A stretch of DNA of 64,000 nt from Collinsella sp. MSK.8.10 (GTDB lineage: Bacteria; Actinomycetota; Coriobacteriia; Coriobacteriales; Coriobacteriaceae): contig NZ_JAHPYF010000007.1 of assembly GCF_019041915.1 (NCBI RefSeq), positions 76,287 through 140,286 on the forward strand, written 5' to 3'. Below, piece by piece: positions 56,746 to 64,000 of this stretch. Below the pieces are notes generated by a model. The model did no database searches and was not told the DNA's origin. It worked only from the letters and a program-made list of their open reading frames with translations. The position numbers and the translations under genes were made by a program. Position 1 is the first letter of the stretch. Each line of letters starts with the position of its first letter.

Positions 56746-58041
56746 ATGGATGCACCAAAGAGATTGACCCAAAAGGGATATAGGCCCCGGCTCATAGAGG
56801 AGCGCCTCGACACCCTTATGCGGGCGTTTGGCTGTGTGGAGATCAACGGCCCCAAATGGTGCGGCAAGACCTGGACGGCGCTCTCTCGCTCGGCGAGCGT
56901 CTCCAGGCTCGATGAGCCTGCGCAGCGTGCGGCGGCAGAGGTCGACCCAAGCCTGGCGCTCATCGGCGATGCGCCACACCTGGTCGATGAATGGCAGGAG
57001 GTGCCCGAGGTTTGGGATGCCGCCCGGCGTTTCGTGGACGCGAGCGGCAACGAACGGGGGACACTTTTGCTCACGGGCTCGACCGCGCTCAAAAGCGAGG
57101 AGCGCAGCCATGTTCGTCATTCCGGCACGGGTAGGATCGCCCGTCTGTCAATGCGCCCCATGGCCCTGTGTGAGTCGGGCGACGGCGAGCCGCTCGTGTC
57201 ACTGGCAAGCCTCTTTAAGGGCGAGGATTTTGCCCCTCAGCGTCGCGAGAGCACGGTGGATGACGTCGCCCGCTGGTGCTGCAGGGGCGGTTGGCCTGCA
57301 AATCTTGGGCTTTCGGAAGATCTTGCGCGAGAGACGGCAAGCCAGTACGTGCACTCGGTGCTCGACGTCAACGTGCTGGACGAGGGCATGTCGCCTGAGC
57401 TTGCACACGGCCTTTTGCGAGCTCTTGCCATGAACGAGAGCCAGGCTGTCACGTACAAGACGCTCGTAAAGGACGCCTCGTACGGTGAGGCGGGCCCCGA
57501 CGAGAGGACCATCGCTGCGTACTTGGACCTCTTCAACAGGCTCAAGCTGACCGAGGACCTGTGCGGATGGGAGCCGCCCATGCGCTCGAAGGCCCGCGTT
57601 CGCGTGCGCCCCAAGCGCTACTTCTGTGACCCGTCACTTGCGGCGGCGTTGCTGGGGGCTACCCCTGAGCGGCTGCTTGGCGATATGCAAACGCTGGGGA
57701 TGCTCTTTGAGAATCTCGTCCTGCGCGACGTGCGCGTGTTCCTTTCCACCTACGGCGGTGTCGACAACAGTGTCCATTATTTCCGAGATGAGAAGGGCCT
57801 TGAGGTCGATCTGATCGTTGAGCACGACGGGCGCTGGGGAGCCATCGAGGTCAAGCTGAGTGATGCGAAAGCAGACGATGGAGCGAGAAATCTCAAGGCG
57901 CTGGAGAGGAAAGTGCTCTCCAATCCTGCCGCCCAGAATGCCACGCCGGCGTTTTTGGCGGTCGTGGTTGGAAAGGGGAGCATTGCCTACACACGCGACG
58001 ACGGCGTGGCGGTGATTCCCATGGCGGCACTTGGGGCGTAG
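56746..58041 (+). CDS. AAA family ATPase with DUF4143 domain
   Basis: 431 residues. Walker A GPKWCGKTWT at about residue 40, Walker B HLVDEWQEVPEVW (residues about 80-92) and a sensor segment LLLTGSTAL. The C-terminal DUF4143 part has MLFENLVLRDVRVFLS, then GLEVDLIVEHDGRWGAIEVKLSD, a PD-(D/E)xK-like nuclease pattern. Role unknown. It is unrelated by close sequence to the ATPase upstream but shares the layout. The ATG lies just after the five 23-bp repeats, and a GAGAGGGA precedes it. Confidence 0.88.
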   Translation: MDAPKRLTQKGYRPRLIEERLDTLMRAFGCVEINGPKWCGKTWTALSRSASVSRLDEPAQRAAAEVDPSLALIGDAPHLVDEWQEVPEVWDAARRFVDASGNERGTLLLTGSTALKSEERSHVRHSGTGRIARLSMRPMALCESGDGEPLVSLASLFKGEDFAPQRRESTVDDVARWCCRGGWPANLGLSEDLARETASQYVHSVLDVNVLDEGMSPELAHGLLRALAMNESQAVTYKTLVKDASYGEAGPDERTIAAYLDLFNRLKLTEDLCGWEPPMRSKARVRVRPKRYFCDPSLAAALLGATPERLLGDMQTLGMLFENLVLRDVRVFLSTYGGVDNSVHYFRDEKGLEVDLIVEHDGRWGAIEVKLSDAKADDGARNLKALERKVLSNPAAQNATPAFLAVVVGKGSIAYTRDDGVAVIPMAALGA

Positions 58042-58169
58042 TGGTTTTGCGGGCGTGCCGTGCTTCCTTTACCGAAAATCCATTTGGTAAACCAGATGCT
58101 CGCGGATAGAATAAAGTTGACGGCAGCCCAAGGGTGATAGCTGGGCAGCGCCGTTGCTTGGTCAAGAGG

Positions 58170-58268
58170 TCAGTGCCTTAATGGCAGCGACTTGTTATGC
58201 TTCGAATGCTGCTTGAGTGCCTCGGAAAGTTCGATAAGCGCCGTGAAGAGCGAGACCAAAGCAACCAA
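58170..58268 (-). CDS. Possible small hydrophobic peptide
   Basis: A 32-33-codon frame from a TTG at 58268, open upstream to 58313. The translation has a central hydrophobic stretch LVALVSLFTALIELSEAL followed by a basic tail KQHSKHNKSLPLRH. It resembles small membrane toxins or holin-like peptides in shape only. No good ribosome site is visible. The rest of 58042-58490 shows no gene. Confidence 0.2.
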   Translation of the reverse strand: MVALVSLFTALIELSEALKQHSKHNKSLPLRH

Positions 58269-58291
58269 GAGCTCTGTGAGCTCTGATGGGC

Positions 58292-58327
58292 CCGGGATGA
58301 CCTCTGATTCAAGTCACCGGGCCTCAA
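58292..58327. repeat. Repeat copy 1 flanking the exonuclease gene
   Basis: CCGGG-ATGACCTCTGA followed by TCAAGTCACCGGGCCTCA. It folds into a hairpin (CCCGG/CCGGG, TGAC/GTCA). A second copy, about 32 of 36 bases identical, is at 59240-59276. Both are in the same orientation on either side of 58491-59231. Confidence 0.7.
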
Positions 58328-58490
58328 TCTTTTTCATGCATTTGAATAGAGCGGGCGACTCTCTTGGGGCCGTCTGCATGGCGTGTGCTTGGCGCATGGT
58401 ATTGCGCCCCGCTTTCATGTCCGCGCGGGCGCCTATCCTTACGGCAATGTAGCCGCCTATGTAGCAAGCGGCAGTTGACGGAGAAAGGCC

Positions 58491-59231
58491 ATGACCGTGT
58501 CAGCTGAAAAGACGCCGGGTATCTCGGCTATCGACACGACGAACTTTGCGCGCCAGATTGTGCTGGACTTTGAGTTTGCGCCGGTGCCAAAGCAGCGCCA
58601 GCGCCGTGGACTGCGCAATGAGATTATCGAGGTCGGCGCCGTCAAGCTCGATTACCACGGCAACGTTATGGGCGAGTTCTCGCAGTTTGTGCAGACGGAA
58701 TTTACCGAAGGCGTTGCGTTTCCCGTCCGCGAGCTCACAGGTATATCGGCCGTGGACACCGCGATGGCCGACCCACTCTACATGGTGATCAAAAGGCTCA
58801 GCGATTGGATCGGCCGCTACTCCGCCCAGATAGTTTGCTGGAGCGGGACGGACCGTCGACAGCTTATGACCGAGTGCCAGGCAAAGCAAATCGACCTTGC
58901 CGCATTTCCTACGGACTGGGCCGATCTGCAGGCGTTTTACACCTCGATCATGGACGTGGGCAGCCACGAGTGCGTCTCTTTGAATGACGCGGCGACGTGG
59001 TTTGGCATCGAGTTTGACGAGTCGACGGGTCACGCCCACAGTGCCCTAGCCGACGCGCGCGTGACCGCCAAGTTGCTCAAGCAGGTGATGGACGGGGACT
59101 ATCGCGTGAGTCCGCGTGCTCAGGAGATCCGCCAGCGGTGGAGGATGGGCGATCGAGCCCAGATGCGCCTTTCCAACAAGTGCCCCGAGCTGGGCGACCT
59201 GCTGCTGAAGCTGAAGGCGGAGGGGAGGTAG
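58491..59231 (+). CDS. DEDD-family 3'-5' exonuclease
   Basis: 246 residues. Exonuclease motif I is VLDFEFAP (Asp-Glu) near residue 23. The EIIEVGAVKLD segment is typical of DnaQ-like and exonuclease III-type RNase T/oligoribonuclease relatives. Motif III is GHAHSALADARVTAKLL near residue 183. Motif II is less clear. The substrate is unknown. GAGAAAGG precedes the ATG at 58491. It lies between the DUF4143 ATPase and the restriction system and is flanked by direct repeats. Confidence 0.85.
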   Translation: MTVSAEKTPGISAIDTTNFARQIVLDFEFAPVPKQRQRRGLRNEIIEVGAVKLDYHGNVMGEFSQFVQTEFTEGVAFPVRELTGISAVDTAMADPLYMVIKRLSDWIGRYSAQIVCWSGTDRRQLMTECQAKQIDLAAFPTDWADLQAFYTSIMDVGSHECVSLNDAATWFGIEFDESTGHAHSALADARVTAKLLKQVMDGDYRVSPRAQEIRQRWRMGDRAQMRLSNKCPELGDLLLKLKAEGR

Positions 59232-59239
59232 GCGGGGCT

Positions 59240-59276
59240 CCGGGAATGACCTCTGACTCAAGTCAACGGGGCTCAT
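59240..59276. repeat. Repeat copy 2 flanking the exonuclease gene
   Basis: CCGGGAATGACCTCTGA followed by TCAAGTCAACGGGGCTCA and a T-rich tail (TTTTGCTTTCTTT) that could terminate transcription of the exonuclease gene. See copy 1. The remaining 59277-59422 holds no gene. Confidence 0.7.
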
Positions 59277-59422
59277 TTTGCTTTCTTTGGAGCTTTCTCA
59301 CGGGGCTGACTTTACTTCGTCTCATTTAGTATAAAGCGGCTGCTAGATTGCATAGTGATGATAAAATTAATCAACTCAACATCAATAGCTGTCGCTTTGC
59401 GCAATGAGGGGTTCCGAGACGT

Positions 59423-61753
59423 ATGAACGAGTCTGACACACGGCTTAAACTCATTGATCCTGCGATTATGAAGTCGTGGGATCGCAATACCCAAGTCTTC
59501 ACTGAGTATTTCTTTACCAGTGGCGAGATTGTTGTGCGCGGAAGTATGGTCACCCGTAAAGACAAGAAGAAGGCTGACTACCTTCTGATGTATGCTCCGG
59601 GCATCCCTATCGCAATCGTCGAGGCTAAGGATACGGAGCACACCGTTGATGCCGGTCTCCAACAGGGGATGGGATATGCCCAGCTGCTCGATATTCCGTT
59701 TGCGTACAGCTCAAACGGAAAGGGTTTTGTTGAGCACGATTTTCTTACCGGGAAAGAGCGCGCTCTTGCCATGGACGAGTTTCCCACTCCGGCGGAACTT
59801 TGGACACGATACTCAAAAGCTAAGGGGCTTGAACATCCGTATAGCCAGGAGATTGTGACCGCTCCGTATTACCAGGAGCACGGCGGCAATCATCCTCGCT
59901 ACTATCAGTGCATCGCCATCAATCGTACGCTTGAAGCTATTGCGCGAGGTAAGAATCGCATCTTGCTCGTTATGGCAACGGGAACGGGAAAGACTTTTAC
60001 GGCTTTTCAAATCGTTCATCGCTTGCGACAGACTACCGAGGTTCGTAAGGTTCTCTATCTGGCGGACCGCAATATTCTCGTCGATCAGACCATAGACGGC
60101 GATTTCAAGCCTCTCAAGAGGGTTACAACCAAGGTCGTAGGTCGAAAGCTCGATTCTGCTTACGAGGTCTATTTCTCGCTCTACCAACAGCTTGTTGGAG
60201 AAAACGGTGAAGAAATATTCCGCGAGTTCGACTCGGAATTCTTCGATTTGATTATCGTCGACGAGTGCCATCGCGGAAGCGCCGCGGCGGACTCCGCATG
60301 GCGTAAGGTACTTGAGTATTTCAATTGTGCAATTCAAATCGGTATGACGGCTACGCCAAAGGAGACTGAAGAGGTTTCAAACATTACCTACTTCGGCGAA
60401 CCTGTCTACACCTACTCCCTTAAACAGGGAATCGAGGATGGCTTTCTCGCCCCGTATAAAGTTATTCGTCCTAAGCTGAACGTCGACATTTACGGATACC
60501 GTACTGAGGAAGGCACCATAGATGATCGCGGCGAAGCTCTGCCCAAACGTGTTTTCGAGAAGCAAGACTTCGACAGCGAGATTGTCATCAAAGAGCGCTA
60601 CGAGGAAGTTGCCAAGCGGATAACTCAATTTCTAAAGGAGACGGATCGTTACTCCAAGACCATAGTCTTTTGCGTTGACATCGAGCATGCCGAAAATATG
60701 CGACGTGCCCTTGTAAACGAGAACGCCGATATCGTAAGAGATCACCCCACCTACATCATGAAGATTACGGGTGACGACAGGGAAGGTAAGGCTCAGTTAG
60801 ATAACTTCATCGACCCCGACGAGAAATACCCGACCATCGTTACGACTTCGAAGCTTCTCACCACTGGTGTTAATTGCAAGACGTGTAAGGTAGTCGTGCT
60901 CGACAACAAGTTCGGTGAGCACGGAATGACGGAGTTCAAGCAGATTATCGGCCGCGGAACCCGTATCTGTGAGGACTACGACAAACTCTATTTCACCATC
61001 CTCGATTTTCGTGACGCATCGCGTTTGTTTGCAGATCCCGAGTTTGATGGCGAACCTGTTGTTGTGTTTGAGCCTAATCCGGGTGACCCCATTGCGGATC
61101 CGGGTCCCGGCGGCAATGGCGGCAGTCCCGTTCCGCCTCCGTCTCCGATCGTAGACCCACCCGTATTGCCGCCGGACGATCCGTCCTCCCATGTGAAATA
61201 TCACGTTCATGGGGCCGACGTCTATGTAGTGTCGGAGATGGTGCAGTATTACTCCTCCGATGGCCTTCTTGTAACTGAGAGCCTTAAGGACTATACGCGA
61301 AAAAACATTCTCGGCGAATACGACACTCTTGACCACTTCCTAGCGGCGTGGAACTCTGAACATAAGAAACAAGCGATTATCGATGAGCTGCGCGCGCGTG
61401 GCGTATTCCTGGATGAGCTGCGGCTCGAGACTGGACAGGAGCAAATGAGCGACTTTGACCTCATTTGCCACATTGCTTACGACCAGAGACCTCTTACGCG
61501 CAGCGAGAGAGCCAATAGTGTCAAGAAAAAGGGCGTGCTCTATGAGTATGCCGGCGTCGCGCGTGAGGTCCTTGAAGCGCTTCTCGACAAATATGCGACG
61601 TCGAACCTCGTAGACTTGGACGACACCCACGTCCTCGACCTCGAGGAATTCCGTCGGTTTGGCAGCCCAATGAAGATCGTCGCCGCATTCGGCGGCAAAC
61701 AACAGTACATTCAGGCAGCGCAGATGCTCGAGGACGAGCTCTACATCGCATAG
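59423..61753 (+). CDS. hsdR: Type I restriction enzyme, restriction subunit
   Basis: 776 residues. N-terminal nuclease: KKADYLLMY...IAIVEAKD (EAK near residue 67), a PD-(D/E)xK site. Helicase motor: Walker A MATGTGKTFT (about residue 185), DECH box (about 280), MTATPKETEE and IGRGTR (motif VI). A Pro/Gly-rich linker from about residue 553 (PGGNGGSPVPPPSP) leads to the C-terminal EcoEI_R_C-type domain that docks HsdM. It cuts and translocates unmodified DNA. ATG 59423 has GAGGGG upstream. Base composition is lower in GC than the preceding genes. Confidence 0.95.
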   Translation: MNESDTRLKLIDPAIMKSWDRNTQVFTEYFFTSGEIVVRGSMVTRKDKKKADYLLMYAPGIPIAIVEAKDTEHTVDAGLQQGMGYAQLLDIPFAYSSNGKGFVEHDFLTGKERALAMDEFPTPAELWTRYSKAKGLEHPYSQEIVTAPYYQEHGGNHPRYYQCIAINRTLEAIARGKNRILLVMATGTGKTFTAFQIVHRLRQTTEVRKVLYLADRNILVDQTIDGDFKPLKRVTTKVVGRKLDSAYEVYFSLYQQLVGENGEEIFREFDSEFFDLIIVDECHRGSAAADSAWRKVLEYFNCAIQIGMTATPKETEEVSNITYFGEPVYTYSLKQGIEDGFLAPYKVIRPKLNVDIYGYRTEEGTIDDRGEALPKRVFEKQDFDSEIVIKERYEEVAKRITQFLKETDRYSKTIVFCVDIEHAENMRRALVNENADIVRDHPTYIMKITGDDREGKAQLDNFIDPDEKYPTIVTTSKLLTTGVNCKTCKVVVLDNKFGEHGMTEFKQIIGRGTRICEDYDKLYFTILDFRDASRLFADPEFDGEPVVVFEPNPGDPIADPGPGGNGGSPVPPPSPIVDPPVLPPDDPSSHVKYHVHGADVYVVSEMVQYYSSDGLLVTESLKDYTRKNILGEYDTLDHFLAAWNSEHKKQAIIDELRARGVFLDELRLETGQEQMSDFDLICHIAYDQRPLTRSERANSVKKKGVLYEYAGVAREVLEALLDKYATSNLVDLDDTHVLDLEEFRRFGSPMKIVAAFGGKQQYIQAAQMLEDELYIA

Positions 61754-61772
61754 AGAAAGGTAACGATAGCAA

Positions 61773-63251
61773 ATGGCACTGGGATCTCTCGTAAAGACCC
61801 TGCAGAACATCATGCGCAAAGACGCCGGCATCAATGGCGATGCGCAGCGCATTGAGCAGATGACTTGGCTTTTCTTCCTCAAGATTTACGATGCCAAGGA
61901 GCAGGAGTGGGAGTTTCACGATGACTCCTATCAGTCCATCATCCCCGAGCGCCTGCGCTGGTATAGCTGGGCGCACGATGCGAAAGACGGCAAGGCGCTT
62001 ACTGGCGATGAGCTTCTCGACTTTGTGAACAATGATCTATTCAAGACTCTTGAGAGTCTTGAGCTTGCACCTGATGCGCCTTTGCGACACGTCGTCGTCA
62101 AGGCTGCTTTTACTGACGCCAACAACTACATGAAGGATGGGATTCTACTTCGTCAAGTCATCAACGAGATTGACGAGTCGGTTGATTTTACCGAGTACAA
62201 AGAGCGCCACGCCTTCGGTGAAATTTACGAGACCATCCTGAAAGACTTACAGTCCGCGGGTAATGCCGGCGAGTTTTACACGCCCCGAGCGGTGACTGAC
62301 TTTATGGCCCAGGCACTTGCGCCCAAGCTCGGCGAGACTGTGGCTGACTTCGCGTGTGGCACGGGCGGCTTTTTGACGAGCGCCCTCAAGATTCTCGACT
62401 CCCAGGTTCAGACTCCAGCCGATCGTGAACTCTATGCAAGATCGGTCTACGGCATCGAGAAGAAGCAGCTCCCTTACCTGCTGTGCGTGACCAACATGCT
62501 GTTGCACGATATCGATAATCCTGAAGTCTTTCACGATAACTCTCTCGAGAAGGATGTTCGCGAGTGGAAGCACAAGCCTGACGGCCAGTTTGACGTCGTA
62601 CTTATGAACCCGCCCTATGGCGGGTCCGAGAGTGCATCGGTGCAAAACAACTTCCCTGTTGCACTCCGTAGCTCCGAGACCGCAGATCTATTCCTTGGAC
62701 TCATTCTTTATCGTCTTAAGCGAGGCGGCCGCGCTGCTGTTATCATTCCGGATGGTTTTCTCTTTGGCCAGGATAGTGCAAAGACGGAGATCAAGCGTCG
62801 CCTGCTTGAGGACATGAACTTGCATACTGTCTTGCGCCTTCCACAGAGTGTTTTCGCTCCGTACACGAGCATCACTACTAACGTTCTGTTCTTCGATAAT
62901 ACGGGGGCCTCTGAGGGCGTTTGGTTCTATCGCATGGACATGCCCGAGGGGTATAAACACTTCTCTAAGACCAAGCCCATTAGGATCGAACATTTTGCAC
63001 CTGTAAAGGAATGGTGGGAGAACCGTCGGGATATCGAGGAAGACGGCAATCCCAAGGCCAAGTACTATACGGTTGACGAGTTGCGAGACGGCGGTTTTAA
63101 CTTTGACGTGTGCGGCTATCCTCACGAGGAAGAGGAGATCTTACCGCCTGACGAACTGATCAGGAACTACAAAGAAGAGCGCGCTAAGCTCGATGCCGAG
63201 ATTGACCAGAAGCTTGCTCGTATTTGCGAGATTCTTGGGATTGAGGCGTAG
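61773..63251 (+). CDS. hsdM: Type I restriction enzyme, modification subunit (N6-adenine methyltransferase)
   Basis: 492 residues. SAM motif I DFACGTGGFLTSAL at about residue 192 and the catalytic motif IV NPPYGG at about residue 279. An N-terminal HsdM_N helical domain precedes these (QIEQMTWLFFLKIYDAKEQE-type, seen here as RIEQMTWLFFLKIYDAKE). GAGAAAGG lies before the ATG. It lies 19 bp after hsdR and is directly followed by hsdS. Confidence 0.95.
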   Translation: MALGSLVKTLQNIMRKDAGINGDAQRIEQMTWLFFLKIYDAKEQEWEFHDDSYQSIIPERLRWYSWAHDAKDGKALTGDELLDFVNNDLFKTLESLELAPDAPLRHVVVKAAFTDANNYMKDGILLRQVINEIDESVDFTEYKERHAFGEIYETILKDLQSAGNAGEFYTPRAVTDFMAQALAPKLGETVADFACGTGGFLTSALKILDSQVQTPADRELYARSVYGIEKKQLPYLLCVTNMLLHDIDNPEVFHDNSLEKDVREWKHKPDGQFDVVLMNPPYGGSESASVQNNFPVALRSSETADLFLGLILYRLKRGGRAAVIIPDGFLFGQDSAKTEIKRRLLEDMNLHTVLRLPQSVFAPYTSITTNVLFFDNTGASEGVWFYRMDMPEGYKHFSKTKPIRIEHFAPVKEWWENRRDIEEDGNPKAKYYTVDELRDGGFNFDVCGYPHEEEEILPPDELIRNYKEERAKLDAEIDQKLARICEILGIEA

Positions 63252-64000
63252 ATGAAGGCAAAAGACCTGAAGAACTCAATCCTGCAAATGGCGATTGAGG
63301 GAAAGCTCGTTCCACAAGACCCGAGTGATGAGCCTGCAAGCGTCCTGCTTGAGCGTATTCGTGAAGAGAAGCATAAGCTTATTGCTGAGGGTAAGGCTAA
63401 ATTCCCGAAGGGCGGGGAGAGCATTATCTATATCGGTTCCGATGGCTCCCCCTATGAGAAGCACGTGGACACTAAGGGACGCGTTCTGAGCGACAAGTGC
63501 ATCGCGGACGAGGTTCCGTTTGGGATTCCGGAAAGCTGGGCCTGGGCGAGATTTAGTGAAGTCATTGGAATTGCAGCGCGTTTGGTCGACCCGTTGAAAT
63601 ATCAGGACTTTCCTCATATCGCGCCTGACAACATCCAAAAAGGCACCGGAAAGCTCTTGTTCTGTCATAGTGTTAAGGCCGACGAGGTTAAGAGCGCCAA
63701 TCACCTGTTCTCTGCAGGACAGATTCTCTATTCGAAGATTCGTCCAGCTCTTCGAAAGGCGGTTATCGCCCCTTTTGATGGGCTGTGTAGTGCGGATATG
63801 TATCCGCTCAACACCAAGCTGCAACCTGAATATGTCCTCACGGTTCTCCTCAGCAATTTCTTCACTGAGGAGACGCTTAAGGGTGATACGCGTGTCAAAA
63901 TGCCAAAGACTAATCAGAAGTCATTGAACGTCATTCTGGTCCCAGTTCCGCCTCTCGCCGAGCAGCGCCGCATCGTCGAGCGGGTGAACGAGCTCATGCC
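63252..64000 (+). CDS. hsdS: Type I restriction enzyme, specificity subunit (partial, 3' end missing)
   Basis: The 249 visible codons start at ATG 63252, directly after the hsdM stop. They begin MKAKDLKNSILQMAIEGKLV, a conserved HsdS opening. The first target-recognition domain includes PESWAWARFSEVIGIAARLV and ends with the central LVPVPPLAEQRRIVERVNELM motif. The second recognition domain is beyond the window, so DNA specificity cannot be judged. Confidence 0.93.
   Translation, partial: MKAKDLKNSILQMAIEGKLVPQDPSDEPASVLLERIREEKHKLIAEGKAKFPKGGESIIYIGSDGSPYEKHVDTKGRVLSDKCIADEVPFGIPESWAWARFSEVIGIAARLVDPLKYQDFPHIAPDNIQKGTGKLLFCHSVKADEVKSANHLFSAGQILYSKIRPALRKAVIAPFDGLCSADMYPLNTKLQPEYVLTVLLSNFFTEETLKGDTRVKMPKTNQKSLNVILVPVPPLAEQRRIVERVNELM

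Overview
The window is a high-GC bacterial chromosome segment. It looks like a gut actinobacterium of the class Coriobacteriia, most likely Collinsella. This is inferred from three things: (i) high-GC coding with GTG and TTG starts on several ribosomal and polymerase genes; (ii) an RpoB/RpoC pair with lineage-specific oddities; and (iii) a Streptococcus-type fatty-acid operon sitting beside a fused AccD-AccA and a gut-type purine catabolism cluster. No rRNA, tRNA, CRISPR array or complete insertion sequence was seen.

Layout. 1-1702: the start of an unrecognised minus-strand gene and a class I aminotransferase. 1741-3273: a 251-bp palindrome that carries the rplJ promoter, an L10 leader with attenuator, then rplJ-rplL. 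3523-12810: galU, then rpoB-rpoC. RpoC has a C-terminal helix-hairpin-helix domain resembling the alpha-CTD, and RpoB has an abnormal fork-loop-2. 12930-14592: an ECF sigma factor with a SigW-like autoregulatory promoter and an overlapping membrane anti-sigma candidate. 14772-18363: the str operon rpsL-rpsG-fusA-rpsJ, without tuf and with rpsJ followed by a terminator. 18423-29880: divergent birA, a duplicated operator, then fabH-acpP-fabK-fabD-fabG-fabF-accB-fabZ-accC-accDA and a PTS EIIC. 29960-31780: a cation efflux protein and a histidine phosphatase. 31811-38090: a second large palindrome sharing its core with the first, then rplC-D-W-B-S-V, rpsC, rplP, rpmC, rpsQ, rplN, rplX, after which the superoperon stops at a terminator. 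So the usual str-S10-spc block is cut in two places: about 14 kb separates rpsJ from rplC, and no rplE follows rplX.

38101-43652: REP-like repeats, an oxidoreductase with its DeoR regulator, an RluA-type pseudouridine synthase and a U32 peptidase-type protein. 43835-54928: a purine cluster with ridA, a divergent YheO/DauR-like regulator, an NCS2 purine permease, ssnA, ygfK, a four-cluster ferredoxin and an XdhD-type molybdenum hydroxylase. No FAD subunit is present, so electrons probably pass between the hydroxylase and YgfK through the ferredoxin.

54936-64000 is an accessory, defence-like region. It holds hairpin repeats, two different ATPases that both end in a PD-(D/E)xK-like domain, a DEDD exonuclease flanked by direct repeats, and a type I restriction-modification system hsdR-hsdM-hsdS (hsdS runs off the end). 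Each ATPase gene has unusual DNA just upstream: a near-perfect AT-rich palindrome with 25-bp arms for the first, and five GCGTAA boxes at an exact 23-bp period for the second. The best candidates for undescribed biology are the two promoter-proximal giant palindromes, the iteron-controlled ATPase, and the beta-prime subunit with an alpha-CTD-like tail.
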